Source: Halomonas sp. TD01 (GTDB lineage Bacteria; Pseudomonadota; Gammaproteobacteria; Pseudomonadales; Halomonadaceae). Taken from it: a stretch of DNA of 64,000 nt. Below are positions 20,031 to 30,754 of the stretch, piece after piece (the stretch's first letter is position 1; each line of letters starts with the position of its first letter). A program made the translations under genes and the position numbers. The stretch is from the NCBI RefSeq assembly GCF_923868895.1, contig NZ_OV350343.1, forward strand, positions 496,001-560,000. The letters are read 5' to 3'. The notes below the pieces were generated by a model. The model had not been told where the DNA came from and made no database searches. It worked only from the letters and a program-made list of their open reading frames with translations.

Positions 20031-20055
20031 GCGGGGGCTATGCCCCCGCCTTTTC
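20031..20055 (+). terminator. Rho-independent terminator after ndk
   Basis: GCGGGGGC (20031-20038) pairs with GCCCCCGC (20042-20049) around a three-base loop, followed by CTTTTCT. It lies only about 20 bp before the rlmN start, so rlmN may depend partly on read-through. Confidence 0.75.
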
Positions 20056-20072
20056 TCTGAACGCTGACCGCC

Positions 20073-21257
20073 ATGACCACTACCGTAGCTCAACATACGC
20101 CTACCTCTCGCTCCTCGACCGAAAGCGAACCTGCCGCCACTAACGCGCCAGAGCGCCAGAACCTGCTTGGTATGTCTCGTGAGCAGATGGAAGACTTCTT
20201 TTTGTCGATCGGCGAAAAGAAGTTTCGCGCTGCCCAGCTAATGAAGTGGATTCACCAGGAAGGCAGCGATGACTTTGCTGCCATGACGAATCTCTCTAAA
20301 CCGCTGCGTGAAAAACTGGCTCGGCTGGCAGAGATTCGTGGCCCTGCCGTTGTCTATGAAGGTACTTCAAGCGACGGCACGCGTAAGTGGGTCTTGGAAG
20401 TAGAAGATGGCAGTTACGTGGAAACGGTGCTGATTCCTGCGGAAAACGGCAAGCGCCGGACGCTATGTGTCTCTTCCCAGGTAGGCTGCTCGTTAGATTG
20501 CAGCTTTTGCTCGACGGGCAAGCAAGGCTTCCAGCGCAACTTGACCGCCGCCGAAATTATCGGCCAAGTGTGGGTCGCCCAGCGTAGCGTTGGCCCGCGT
20601 CGCGACACCGCTAATCGCCCGGTGACTAACGTGGTCATGATGGGCATGGGTGAGCCGCTGCTCAACTTCGATAACGTTGTTCCGGCAATGAAGCTGATGC
20701 TAGACGACAACGGCTACGGACTTTCCAAACGCCGCGTCACGCTTTCCACATCAGGCGTTGTGCCGATGATAGATAAACTTGGCGATGAGATCGACGTGAG
20801 CTTAGCCATTTCGTTGCATGCCTCTACCGACGAGCTACGCAACGAGCTGGTACCGATTAATCGTAAATATAATATCCGCGCACTTCTGGACGCCTGTCAT
20901 CGTTACCTATCCAAATGCCCGGATAATCGTCAGGTTACCATTGAATATACGCTCATTAGAGATGTGAATGACCAGCAGGAACATGCCGAGCAACTGGCGG
21001 CACTGTTAAAAGAACTGCCCTGCAAGATCAACCTGATACCGTTCAATCCATTTCCTAACTCAGGCTACGAAAAGCCCTCACGTAACCAAGTGATGCGCTT
21101 TCAGCAATGGCTCTATGACCTGGGTTATAACGCCACCGTACGCGTCACGCGGGGTGAGGACATCGACGCTGCCTGCGGTCAGCTAGTCGGCCGTGTCAAA
21201 GACCGCACTAAGCGAAGTGCGCGCTATATTCAGTCCGTACAGCTTGATGCGGACTAA
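20073..21257 (+). CDS. rlmN: 23S rRNA (adenine2503-C2) / tRNA (adenine37-C2) methyltransferase
   Basis: RlmN is a radical-SAM enzyme that methylates C2 of A2503 in 23S rRNA and of A37 in some tRNAs. The 394-residue protein has the cluster motif with C139, C143 and C146 ([16 protein letters not shown]). It also has the [15 protein letters not shown]-binding region and a C-terminal [11 protein letters not shown] segment containing the second catalytic Cys. The first 30 residues are a Ser/Thr/Ala-rich extension. It leads the conserved rlmN-pilW-rodZ-ispG-hisS-yfgM-bamB-der string. Confidence 0.97.
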   Translation: MTTTVAQHTPTSRSSTESEPAATNAPERQNLLGMSREQMEDFFLSIGEKKFRAAQLMKWIHQEGSDDFAAMTNLSKPLREKLARLAEIRGPAVVYEGTSSDGTRKWVLEVEDGSYVETVLIPAENGKRRTLCVSSQVGCSLDCSFCSTGKQGFQRNLTAAEIIGQVWVAQRSVGPRRDTANRPVTNVVMMGMGEPLLNFDNVVPAMKLMLDDNGYGLSKRRVTLSTSGVVPMIDKLGDEIDVSLAISLHASTDELRNELVPINRKYNIRALLDACHRYLSKCPDNRQVTIEYTLIRDVNDQQEHAEQLAALLKELPCKINLIPFNPFPNSGYEKPSRNQVMRFQQWLYDLGYNATVRVTRGEDIDAACGQLVGRVKDRTKRSARYIQSVQLDAD

Positions 21258-21370
21258 ACCGTCGTTATCTTGACTTCCGTCGAGTGCAGCGCTTTGATGG
21301 ACACGTTTTCAAACCGCCACAAGCGCAAATTTTTTCGAATATCGAATAACTACGTGTCTAATGGTCACTG

Positions 21371-21454
21371 AAAGATGGTTCTTTGAAGATGTTTTTTTGA
21401 AAATAGCTCTTTGAAGACGGTTACGAGAAGATGGTTACTACAAGAGGGTGTACA
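21371..21454 (+). repeat. Imperfect 14-bp tandem repeats before pilW
   Basis: Six successive units start at 21371, 21385, 21399, 21413, 21427 and 21441, in exact 14-bp register with a loose consensus GAAGATGGTTACTW. The last unit contains the ribosome site of pilW. A similar 14-bp register is seen before bioB (61222-61291), with AAGACGGTTA common to both arrays. Confidence 0.6.
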
Positions 21455-22188
21455 TGATCGGTCACCGCTGGCGATTTTACCCATCCCGGGTTCCCATGCT
21501 GTGCATGCTAGTAAGCAGCATGTTGTTAGCCGGTTGTGCCTCTTCAGGTAGCACGTCTTCTCAGGCTAACGATGGCGCTGCAGACGCTTACACCCAACTA
21601 GGGGTTGCCTACCTAGAACGCGACAACCTGACCCGTGCGCTCGGCGCGCTGGATCGTGCGCTTGAAATTAATCCTCGCAATGCTGAGGCACTTCAGGCGC
21701 TTGCGCTGGTCTATCAACAGCAGAGCGAAAATGAGCTTGCAAGTCGTTATTTTCAGCAAGCGATTAAATCAGCGCCCTCTTTAACGCGTGCGCGTAACAA
21801 TTACGCGGCGTTTTTATATCAGCAGGGGCAGTTCAACGCCGCCTGCGAACAGTTAGAAACCGCATCTCACGATGCCCAATATGCCAATCGTGCCCAGCTG
21901 TTTACTAACCTGGGGCAATGCTATTTGGCAGCCGATAACATTGATGAAGCGCGCAAACGCCTAATGCGCGCAGTGAGCATTGATCCACGTAGCCCGCGTG
22001 GATATTTATTATTAGCCGAACTTGAAGTTTCACAGGGCAATTATGGTCAAGCCTGGGAGCCGCTGCAGAGCTACTTGCAACTGGCCGGGCAAGATCCAGT
22101 CGCGTTGGAAATGGCGATCGATATCGCCCACGCCCGTGGTGATCACGCTGCGGCTGCGAACTACCAGCGCTTATTGAATATTGACTAA
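21454..22188 (+). CDS. pilW: Type IV pilus biogenesis/stability lipoprotein PilW (PilF)
   Basis: This is a 244-residue lipoprotein. Its signal peptide ends in a lipobox (MLLAGC), followed by a Ser-rich linker and tetratricopeptide repeats (LGVAYLERDNLTRALGALDR, ALEINPRNAEALQALALVYQ and later copies) across about 45-240. PilF/PilW assists outer-membrane assembly of the PilQ secretin for type IV pili. The ATG at 21454 is chosen because AAGAGGG lies six bases upstream; the GTG two codons earlier overlaps that site. The position between rlmN and rodZ supports the identification. Confidence 0.9.
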   Translation: MIGHRWRFYPSRVPMLCMLVSSMLLAGCASSGSTSSQANDGAADAYTQLGVAYLERDNLTRALGALDRALEINPRNAEALQALALVYQQQSENELASRYFQQAIKSAPSLTRARNNYAAFLYQQGQFNAACEQLETASHDAQYANRAQLFTNLGQCYLAADNIDEARKRLMRAVSIDPRSPRGYLLLAELEVSQGNYGQAWEPLQSYLQLAGQDPVALEMAIDIAHARGDHAAAANYQRLLNID

Positions 22189-22227
22189 CGGTGCCCTGAC
22201 CACCTAATTATTGAAGGATGCTCAGCT

Positions 22228-23223
22228 ATGAGCGATACACAATCACACGATAATGTTACGACCTCTAGCCCAACTGCAACACCTGGCGAGCTTCTCTCAC
22301 GCCAACGCGAAGCACTCGGCGTACCGCTTACCGATGCCGCACGGGCCCTTAATTTACGCCCTGCGGTTGTCGACGGTTTAGAACAAGATAACTACGAAGA
22401 AATCCCCGTTGCCGCTTATCGCCGGGGCTATTTACGTGCTTACGCAAAGTACCTAGGCATGGACGATCGCTTAGTACTTGAGGCCTACCAAGCTAACCAT
22501 GGGAATACAGAGACAGATCGTCGAGTGGCCCCTGTTTCAGTCACTCGGCCACCCTCCCGTATTGGCGCTTGGTTATTCAAGCTAGTCACCTTGCTAGTGA
22601 TTGTTGCCTTAATTGCAGTCACGGTAATGTGGTGGCAAAGCCGTGGCGGCAGCGAGCCACCCAGCATGGGGAGCAACCCCTCTTTAGAAGATGAGAGCAG
22701 CTCCACGGGCGCGCCAGCCGAAAATGCAGCACCGACAGAGCAAGCGCAGGTTGCCACACCTCAGCTTCCTAGCAGCGCGCCAGCACAGCAGACTAGCATC
22801 GATGAAGGAGCGGCTGACGCCGCAGCGGCAGCCGTTGAGTCGGCATCAGAGTCGCCTACTTCTTCCGAAGGGGCAGAAGACGCTGAGTTCGCCTCTGCAG
22901 ACGATACGGCTGGGCAAGCTGATGCTGATGCCGCCGCTGCTAGTGAAGACAATGCGGCCGAAACGGCACCTGCAACAAACCCCAATCTGCTTGAGCTTAC
23001 GTTTAACGAGCAGTCGTGGACTGAAATTTTTGATGCCAATAACCAGCGGGTGTTCGTTGGTCTGCAAACGCCCGGTACCACAGCAAGTGTTGAGGGCGAA
23101 CCGCCTTTTCGTTTAACTATCGGCAATGCCACCGGTGTAGAACTGCGCTATGAAGGCGAGAACGTTAATCTTGTCCAGCGCGCCGGTGCTAATAATGTTG
23201 CCCGCTTTACCCTGGGAGAGTGA
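22228..23223 (+). CDS. rodZ: Cell-shape protein RodZ
   Basis: RodZ links MreB filaments to the inner-membrane elongation machinery. The 331-residue protein has a cytoplasmic helix-turn-helix domain (about 17-85: [20 protein letters not shown]), a basic juxtamembrane stretch, one transmembrane helix (about 113-136) and a long acidic Ala/Ser/Glu linker (about 140-250). A C-terminal periplasmic DUF4115 beta-domain (about 250-331) ends with NVARFTLGE. The final TGA overlaps the upstream GTG-type start of ispG, indicating close coupling. Confidence 0.94.
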
Positions 23224-23231
23224 CCCGTCTT

Positions 23232-24347
23232 ATGCACGCCCCTTCTCCGATTAAACGCCGCTTCTCGCGTCAAATTAACGTTGGCAATGTTGCTGTCGGT
23301 GGTGATGCACCTATTGCCGTTCAGAGCATGACCAACACAAATACCCTAGACGTCGATGCCACCGTGGCACAAATTCAGCAGTTGGAAAAAGCGGGAGCCG
23401 ATATTGTCCGCGTTTCTGTACCCGATATGGATGCCGCTGAAAGTTTTGGCAAAATCAAGCAGCGCGTCGACGTACCGCTGGTAGCAGACATTCATTTTGA
23501 CTACAAAATTGCCCTGCGTGTTGCCGAACTGGGTGTCGACTGCTTGCGTATTAACCCAGGCAACATTGGCCGCGAAGATCGAGTGCGCGCGGTTGTTAGT
23601 GCTGCCCGCGATAACGGCATACCGATTCGCATTGGCGTCAATGCTGGGTCACTGGAAAAAGATCTTCAGAAAAAGTACGGCGAGCCTACTCCCGCAGCGT
23701 TAGTGGAGTCGGCCATGCGCCATATCGATTATCTTGATCGTCTTGATTTTCAGGAATTTAAAGTCAGCGTAAAGGCCTCAGATGTGTTTATGGCGGTAGC
23801 AGCGTACCGCGACCTAGCTACTCGTATTGAGCAGCCACTACACCTGGGCATTACCGAAGCTGGCGGCCTACGCTCAGGCACAGTCAAATCATCGATTGGC
23901 CTTGGCATGCTACTGATGGACGGCATTGGCGACACGATTCGCGTATCGCTCGCCGCCGATCCAGTAGAAGAAATTAAAGTTGGCTTTGACATGCTTAAAA
24001 GCCTGAGGCTGCGAGCCAAAGGCATTAATTTTATTGCCTGCCCCAGTTGCTCGCGGCAAAATTTTGACGTCATCAGCACCATGAACCAGCTTGAGGAGCG
24101 GCTTGAAGACGTCATGACCCCTCTGGACGTATCGGTGATTGGTTGCGTCGTTAATGGCCCAGGTGAAGCGAAAGAAACTGATATCGGCCTAACCGGCGGC
24201 TCCCCTGCCAACTTGGTTTATATCGATGGCAAACCTGCCAGCAAACTACGTAATGACCACCTGGTGGATGACCTTGAAAAGCTGATCCGCGAGAAAGTAC
24301 GCCAAAAACAGCAGCAAGAAGACGACATGATTGCTCGCAGCGTTTAA
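23232..24347 (+). CDS. ispG: 4-hydroxy-3-methylbut-2-en-1-yl diphosphate synthase
   Basis: IspG is a [4Fe-4S] enzyme that converts MEcPP to HMBPP in the methylerythritol phosphate route to isoprenoids. The 371-residue form from the ATG at 23232 ([19 protein letters not shown]) matches the family start. A GTG at 23220 that overlaps the rodZ stop by four bases is an alternative. The cluster ligands are C270 and C273 (CPSC) and C305 ([10 protein letters not shown]). The TIM-barrel part has [11 protein letters not shown] and [10 protein letters not shown] motifs. Confidence 0.96.
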
Positions 24348-24435
24348 AAAAGCCGAGCAAGTGATACCCAACCTGGAGGCGAGCATAACGTTTCTTTTCT
24401 CGCCCCAGCGTTGTCTCCCATACAAGGAGTTTTCA

Positions 24436-25731
24436 TTGAGCAAGTCCGCCGCAAAAAAAATTCAAGCTATCCGTGGTATGAATGATTTATTGCCCAGCGA
24501 AAGTCCCCGCTGGCAATTTTTTGAAGCCAAGGTGCGTCAGCTCATGCATCGCTATGGCTTTGATGAAATCCGTACGCCCATTGTTGAACAAACGGCGCTA
24601 TTTGCTCGCTCTATTGGTGAAGTCACCGATATTGTCGAAAAAGAGATGTACACGTTCGATGACCGCAACGGCGACAGCCTAACGCTGCGGCCAGAAGGTA
24701 CCGCCAGCTGTGTACGAGCAGCGATGGAACATGGCTTGCTGCATAACCAAACGCAACGGCTGTGGTATCAAGGCCCCATGTTCCGACATGAGCGCCCGCA
24801 AAAAGGCCGCTATCGCCAGTTTCATCAGGTTGGCGTAGAAACGTACGGCTTTGATGGACCGGATATTGATGCCGAAGTCATTCTGCTTTCTGCTCGTCTA
24901 TGGCAAGAGCTCGGCTTACTGGAACACGTTACGCTAGAGCTTAACTCTCTAGGCTCCACAGACGCACGCGCGGCCTATCGCGATAAACTCGTCGCCTATT
25001 TTGAACAACATCACGATGTCCTCGATGACGACTCTAAGCGTCGCCTCACCAGCAACCCACTGCGCATTTTGGACTCCAAGAATCCAGCGATGGCAGAAAT
25101 GCTGAACGGTGCGCCGCAGTTGATGGATCATTTGGATGAGGAGTCGCGGACACATTTTGAACAACTCAAAGCAATGCTGGATGCAGCAGGCATTGACTAC
25201 GTTGTTAACCCACGCTTGGTACGCGGCCTTGATTACTACTGCCGTACAGTATTTGAGTGGACGACCACGGCCCTAGGCAGCCAAGGCACGGTATGCGCAG
25301 GCGGCCGCTACGATGGCCTGGTCGAACAACTAGGCGGAAAGCCCACGCCAGCCGTTGGTTTTGCCATGGGCATCGAGCGCTTAATATTGCTGCTGGAAAC
25401 ATTAGACCTGATTCCAGAAGAAGCGCTAGGTGGCTGCGATGTTTATCTGCTGCCCATGGATGACAACGCTACCATTGTCGCCCTCACCCTGGCTGAAAAA
25501 CTACGTAGTGAGCTGCCAACCCTTAGGCTGCAGTTGCACTGTGGCGGCGGCAGTTTTAAAAGCCGAATGAAAAAAGCGGACAAAAGCAACGCACCTGTTG
25601 CAGTCTTATTGGGCGAAGACGAGCTGGCAGAGCAAGCCGTAACGCTTAAGTTCTTGCGTGATGATCGCGAACAGTTGCGCGTTTCTCAAGCAGAGCTCAC
25701 CGCGACACTGCAAAACCTAGTGTCCCACTAA
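24436..25731 (+). CDS. hisS: Histidyl-tRNA synthetase
   Basis: HisRS is a class II synthetase charging tRNA-His. The start is taken as TTG at 24436 because AAGGAG lies six bases upstream and the product, [20 protein letters not shown], aligns with the family start. Upstream in-frame codons have no homology. The 431-residue protein has class II motif 2 ([19 protein letters not shown]), the His-A motifs [15 protein letters not shown] and CAGGRYDGL, motif 3 (GFAMGIERL), and a C-terminal anticodon-binding domain from about 335. The TTG start may modulate expression. Confidence 0.96.
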
Positions 25732-25807
25732 CCTTACTGCCTACTATCTGGCAGACGAACACTCGTCAGCCGCCTTAGTGGCTGAGCTAAAGAACAGGAG
25801 GCCGCCC

Positions 25808-26467
25808 GTGGCGGAGCTGAGAAGCGAAGAAGAACAGCTAGAGGTAATTAAACGCTGGTGGAAAGAGAACGGAACCTCTCTCATAGCAGGGGCTGTTCTT
25901 GCGGCGGCGGGTGTATTTGGCTGGAATGCATGGCAGAACTATCAAGAAGGCCAAGCAGAAGCCGCCTCCGTGCGTTATCAGCAACTCGTCAACATGACGG
26001 CTGGTAATACCTTGGCAGATGATCAGTTAGCCAATGCCCGTGAGCTCATTAGCGAAATCACCAGTGATCATGGCAACACCCTCTATGCAGAGTTAGCACA
26101 GCTGCTGGAAGCGCGTTTAGCCGTTCAACAAGGTGATCTTGACGCAGCAAAAAGCGTGCTTGAGAACGTGGCTAGCGACTCTTCTCGCCGTTATGTACAA
26201 AGTCTCGCATGGCTAAGATTGGCGCGGATTGAGATCGCAAACGGCAATCCAGAAGCAGCCCTAAGCGTGTTAGATGCGTCTATTACTGATGCTCTGGCAG
26301 CTCAGCAAGCCAACGTGCGCGGCGACGCTTATGCCGCGTTAGACCAAACAGAACAAGCGCGAGACGCTTGGCAAACTGCGCTAGAACTGGCCCAAACCCA
26401 GAATCAGCCGCTTTACGGCGTACAGTTCAAGCTTGACGATCTCGGCGTTGAAGAGGTGACACAATGA
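25808..26467 (+). CDS. yfgM: YfgM-family ancillary membrane protein
   Basis: YfgM is a single-pass inner-membrane protein with a periplasmic tetratricopeptide-like domain. In Escherichia coli it associates with PpiD and SecYEG. The 219-residue form starts at GTG 25808 with a perfect AGGAGG six bases upstream. An upstream in-frame GTG at 25778 would give a near-duplicate N-terminus (MAELKN... versus MAELRS...). Cytoplasmic residues EEQLEVIKRWWKENG lead to a helix (SLIAGAVLAAAGVFGWNAW, about 22-40), then helical repeats. It overlaps bamB by four bases. Confidence 0.9.
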   Translation: MAELRSEEEQLEVIKRWWKENGTSLIAGAVLAAAGVFGWNAWQNYQEGQAEAASVRYQQLVNMTAGNTLADDQLANARELISEITSDHGNTLYAELAQLLEARLAVQQGDLDAAKSVLENVASDSSRRYVQSLAWLRLARIEIANGNPEAALSVLDASITDALAAQQANVRGDAYAALDQTEQARDAWQTALELAQTQNQPLYGVQFKLDDLGVEEVTQ

Positions 26468-27648
26468 TCATGACCAGTCTTCCTAAATCGCTATTTTCCA
26501 AGCCGTCTTTACGCATTGCCGTCGGAGCGGTGGCGTTAGCATTGCTTTCAGGCTGTGCCAGTAAAAGCGAACCTGCTTATACGCCAAAAGAACTGCGTAG
26601 CTTTGCAGAGACTTCCTCGCTTAATGGCGTATGGAGCAGGAACGTAGGCGATGGCTTTGGCCGCGCCCGTTACCCCATTGCACCGGCTCGCGAAGGCGAC
26701 ACCATATTTGCAGCGGATGCCAATGGATTAGTCGCCGCATTTAACGCTGATAACGGCAACCGCAAGTGGGAAATTGAGCTGGACACGCCTATTTCAAGCG
26801 CCCTGAACGCCATTGCAGGTCAGGTTTATCTAGGCACACGCAACGGTGAAGTTATCTCCCTAGATCAGCGCGACGGCAGTGTTAATTGGCGCTCACGGGT
26901 TTCCAGTGAAGTGCTGGCAGCACCTCAAGCGAACCAACAGCTACTGCTTGTTCAGAGCGTTGATGGCCAAATTACGGCTCTCGATCGCGTCAGTGGCGAG
27001 GAGCGTTGGGTATATGCCAGCTCACAACCTTCGCTCACCCTTCGCGGTACCGGCACGCCAATGGTCATCGACCCCGTGAGTTTTGTTGGCTTTGCTAACG
27101 GGCGACTAGCAACATTAGACAACCGCAATGGCCAGCCACTTTGGGAATTGCAGATTGCCACTCCTCGCGGACGTAGCGACGTCGACAGATTGGTTGACCT
27201 TGCCGGTCAGCCAGTAGTAACCCCCGATGGACGACTTTTCGTCACTAGCTACAACGGTAACGTTGTTGCTTTAGAAGCGACGCGCGGTGGCGTTCTATGG
27301 GAAAGCAACTTATCTAGCCGCCATACCCCTATTTTGGTAGGTAACATTCTGCTAGTGGTCACTGATGATAGCCACGTCGTTGGCCTGAATGCCGACAGCG
27401 GACAGGAAGTGTGGCGTAACGATGACCTAGAAGACCGCTGGTTAACAGCGCCTGCGTTTGCAGATGGCCGTGTGGTCGTCGGTGACTTCGAAGGCTACGT
27501 TCATCTACTTGATGCCCGCGAAGGCACGTTAGTAGGCCGTACGCGCGTGCACAAATCGGGCATCAGCGTGCGTCCTGCCACTGAAGGCAGCACCATTCAT
27601 GTCCAGGCCAATAATGGTCGCCTGGAAACCCTGGAAGTAACTCCATGA
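26464..27648 (+). CDS. bamB: Outer-membrane protein assembly factor BamB
   Basis: BamB is the lipoprotein beta-propeller of the BAM complex that inserts beta-barrel proteins into the outer membrane. The 394-residue precursor has a signal peptide ending in LLSGC (lipidated Cys31). Eight PQQ-like blades follow, seen as recurring GxxxWxxxL and GxVxALDxxxG patterns such as [14 protein letters not shown] and [14 protein letters not shown]. The ATG at 26464 overlaps the yfgM TGA (ATGA); a second ATG two codons on is possible. It overlaps der by four bases, so the three genes are tightly coupled. Confidence 0.96.
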
Positions 27649-29048
27649 CACCCGTCATTGCTTTAGTCGGTCGGCCCAATGTGGGCAAATCGACGTTGTT
27701 TAACCGCCTAACCCGCTCACGCGATGCGCTCGTGGCGGACTTTCCTGGCCTTACCCGTGACCGTAAATACGGGAACGGCATGCTAGGCGGCAAAGCGTAT
27801 ACGGTGATTGATACCGGCGGCATCAGCGGTGACGAAGAAGGGATTGATGCGGCAATGGCCGAGCAGTCTCTGGCCGCGATTGATGAAGCCGATATTGTAC
27901 TGTTTCTGGTAGACGCTCGCGCGGGGCTTAACGTGGCTGATGAGGCCATTGCTAACCATCTGCGCGTTAATCAGAAAAAAACCTGGCTGGTGGTCAACAA
28001 AACCGATGGTTTGGAAGAGCATTCGGCCATGGCCGACTTCTGGACCTTAGGGCTTGGCGACCCATGGCCGATTGCTGCCGCCCACGGCCGCAATGTTTCA
28101 CTGCTAATTGATACCGTACTGGAGCCGTTTCCCGAGCGTGACCCCAGCATTCCTGGGGATACGGGTACCAAAGGCATTCGCATAGGCGTTATTGGCCGCC
28201 CCAATGTGGGTAAATCCACGTTGGTTAACCGGCTGCTGGGCGAAGAGCGCGTTGTCGTATTCGATGAGGCAGGCACTACCCGCGATGCGATTGAAATCCC
28301 TTTCGAACGTCGTGGCAAGCCCTACGTATTGATCGATACTGCAGGTATTCGGCGGCGTAAAAACGTGAGCGAGATCGCTGAAAAGTTTTCCATCATCAAA
28401 ACGCTCGATGCTATCAAAGAGTGTCACGTCGCAGTGATGGTACTGGATGCGCGTAGCGGTTTGGTTGAGCAAGATCTACACCTGCTTGATTACGTACTTA
28501 CCTCTGGCCGCGCATTGGTGCTGGCAATCAACAAGTGGGATGGACTGGAAAGCGACGCGAAAGAGAAGATGCGCGCAGAAATTAAGCGCCGCTTAGGCTT
28601 TGCTGAGTATGCGGAGATGCATTTTATCTCCGCACTACACGGCACCGCTGTGGGCGATCTTTATCCTTCGATCGAACGGGCTTTCGATGCCGCTAATGCT
28701 CACTGGTCGACCAATCGATTGACCACGCTGCTTCAAGATGCAGTCAGCCAACATCCGCCGCCCATGGTCAACGGCCGGCGTATCAAGCTACGCATGGCGC
28801 ACCAAGGTGGCAGCAACCCACCCATTATCGTGGTACACGGCAACCAGACTGAATCACTGCCGGAAGCCTACCGCCGCTACCTAACCAACACGTTCCGTAA
28901 AGTGTTAAAGGTTCGCGGTACTCCGATGCGCTTTGAATTCCGTTCGGGCAGCAATCCGTTTGACCACATGGCAGGGGCAAGCGATAAAGAGAAGGCCAAA
29001 AAACGCGAGCTCAACCGTACAAAGGAAGCACGTAAAAGCCGCCGCTAA
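27645..29048 (+). CDS. der: Ribosome-assembly GTPase Der (EngA)
   Basis: Der has two consecutive GTPase domains and acts in 50S subunit maturation. In this 467-residue protein, G1 motifs are GRPNVGKS at 9-16 and again near 183. G3 motifs are DTGG and DTAG, and G4 motifs NKTD and NKWD. The C-terminal KH-like domain (about 360-445) ends with a basic tail, [20 protein letters not shown]. The start overlaps the bamB stop (ATGA). A terminator follows. Confidence 0.98.
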
Positions 29049-29072
29049 CGCTATCTCATTAATTGAACCTAC

Positions 29073-29102
29073 CAAACGCCTGCTGACCATCAGCAGGCGT
29101 TT
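29073..29102 (+). terminator. Rho-independent terminator after der
   Basis: AAACGCCTGCTGA pairs with TCAGCAGGCGTTT around a CCA loop, followed by TTGGTT. It closes the rlmN-der transcription unit. Confidence 0.9.
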
Positions 29103-29135
29103 TGGTTAATGGTCATCATTCTCTAGTGAATTAGC

Positions 29136-29164
29136 TTGACAGCTATCCGCACGAGCCCTCAAAT
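29136..29164 (+). promoter_or_regulatory. Candidate promoter of the 29.2-kb lipoprotein gene
   Basis: A perfect TTGACA (29136-29141) and TCAAAT (29159-29164; four of six matches) are separated by 17 bp, about 58 bp before the lipoprotein start. Confidence 0.5.
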
Positions 29165-29222
29165 AGCCGCGCTTTTCGGCAATCGCCACTCATACCCATT
29201 GCCCTTCTTAGGAGGGATATTA

Positions 29223-29837
29223 ATGCACTACGCAATTAAACGCGGGCGCGGTTTGCTCTTACTGCTACTGGCAAGCTTGCTAGCAGGCTGCCTTGCCCTG
29301 CCCCAAACAGGCTTATTTGCCTTTCGCTTGGCGGTAACATCGCTAGGCATTGAAGAGGTGCGTATTGGCCCTTACAGCGTGCAAGCAGGGCTTGATACCA
29401 GCGACCTGACAAGCTTGCTCGCGTCTAGCCTTGGTGCTGGCAGCTTGCCCGTTCAAGCCACCTTAGCGATGGGACTTGGCTTACCCTCCGGCATGCCCGC
29501 TGTTGAGATGTCAGGTTTCCGCTGGATGTTAGATATGCCGGGCGTCGATCCAGTGCAGGGTCAATACCAAGAGGATGTAACGCTCACGTCTGGGGAGGAC
29601 TCCACATTACGTCTACCCGTATCATTTGACATCCTGACGACCGATACCCAGCGCATGATGCCAATGCTAGAACTCGCCAGTCAGTTAGCTACCCAGGGCG
29701 CTCTACCGCCTGGCAGTGAGCTTGCCATCACGCCAGGAGACCTGCGTGGACTGGGTATGACATTACCCGCAGGGCTTTTAACGCCGACCATTCGCCTGAA
29801 CGTAGGCGCCGACGGTCAGCTAACCCCAGTGCGTTAA
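29223..29837 (+). CDS. Putative lipoprotein of unknown function
   Basis: The 204-residue protein has a classic lipoprotein signal: basic N-terminus, poly-Leu core and lipobox LLAGC with Cys23. The ATG at 29223 has AGGAGGG seven bases upstream. The mature part is rich in Leu, Gly, Pro and Met, with the pattern GIEEVRIGPYSVQAGLDTSDL and a later TPTIRLNVGADGQL; no known domain is recognised. It has its own candidate promoter. It is convergent with the DUF815 ATPase gene, whose end lies seven bases away with no terminator between them. Confidence 0.75.
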   Translation: MHYAIKRGRGLLLLLLASLLAGCLALPQTGLFAFRLAVTSLGIEEVRIGPYSVQAGLDTSDLTSLLASSLGAGSLPVQATLAMGLGLPSGMPAVEMSGFRWMLDMPGVDPVQGQYQEDVTLTSGEDSTLRLPVSFDILTTDTQRMMPMLELASQLATQGALPPGSELAITPGDLRGLGMTLPAGLLTPTIRLNVGADGQLTPVR

Positions 29838-29844
29838 ATACTAG

Positions 29845-30717
29845 CTATGTAGCCTTCTCATGAAGCCGTTTGCGGCCCACCCACTGGGCTGCAAACTGCC
29901 AAGCCGTTCGGCCGCTGCGCCCACCTCTTAGCGTTGCAAAGCGAACCGCTTCTGCCCGCGCAGCATCACTCCAATCCTGCTTATCACCAATACGAGCAAC
30001 CCAGTGCTCACAGACCTCTAAGTAGGTCGCTTGGCTAAAAGGATGAAAGCCTAACCATAAGCCGAAGCGATCCGACAATGAGATCTTCTCCTCAACAGCG
30101 TCACCATGATGTAGCTCTTCACCCACGAGACGCGTACCGCTATTGTCGTCCATGGATTCCGGCAACAAATGGCGACGATTAGAAGTGGCATACAACAAGA
30201 CGTTTTCCGGCGGCCCCGTCAATGCGCCGTCTAGCACGCTTTTGAGTGCCTTGTAAGCATCGTCATTGCCTTCAAACGAAAGATCGTCGCAATACACCAC
30301 AAAACGATGCGGCGTATCGCGCAACTGTTCTACCAACATCGGCAGACTACCCAAATCGTGGCGATCCACCTGAATCAAGCGCAGCCCGTCACTTGCCAGT
30401 GAGTTAAGCAGCGCGCGAATCACCGATGACTTCCCGCTGCCCCGTGATCCCCACAGCAAACCATGATTGGCGGGTAGCCCCTGCAAAAAAGCACGTGTGT
30501 TATCGACCAACGCTAATTTTTGACGCTCGATGCCTAACAGGTCGTCCAGTGTCATTGTGTCTCGCGGTGGCACGGGAACCAAGCGCCCTCCTAACGGATG
30601 ACGCTGCCAAATGGCCGCCACATGCTTGCTCCAATCCACCGGGATTGGCGCAGGCGGCAGCCAGTGTTCTACGTGGTCCAGTAACCGCGTTAAGCGTTGG
30701 CTCAATTCAGCATCCAT
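29845..30717 (-). CDS. DUF815-family AAA-type ATPase
   Basis: The 290-residue cytoplasmic protein has Walker A GSRGSGKSS (about 92-100), Walker B HRFVVYCDDLSFEG (about 135-148), a sensor-like ATSNRRHLLPESM and an arginine-rich C-terminus. This is the usual content of DUF815 proteins, relatives of DnaA/DnaC-type loaders whose role is not well established. The N-terminal 80 residues (VEHWLPPAPIP) form the family-specific cap. It is divergent from the M48 protease gene; a palindrome lies between them. Confidence 0.88.
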   Translation of the reverse strand: MDAELSQRLTRLLDHVEHWLPPAPIPVDWSKHVAAIWQRHPLGGRLVPVPPRDTMTLDDLLGIERQKLALVDNTRAFLQGLPANHGLLWGSRGSGKSSVIRALLNSLASDGLRLIQVDRHDLGSLPMLVEQLRDTPHRFVVYCDDLSFEGNDDAYKALKSVLDGALTGPPENVLLYATSNRRHLLPESMDDNSGTRLVGEELHHGDAVEEKISLSDRFGLWLGFHPFSQATYLEVCEHWVARIGDKQDWSDAARAEAVRFATLRGGRSGRTAWQFAAQWVGRKRLHEKAT

Positions 30718-30754
30718 GATTGTCCTCAGAGTGCGTTATGATATGAGTTGATTT

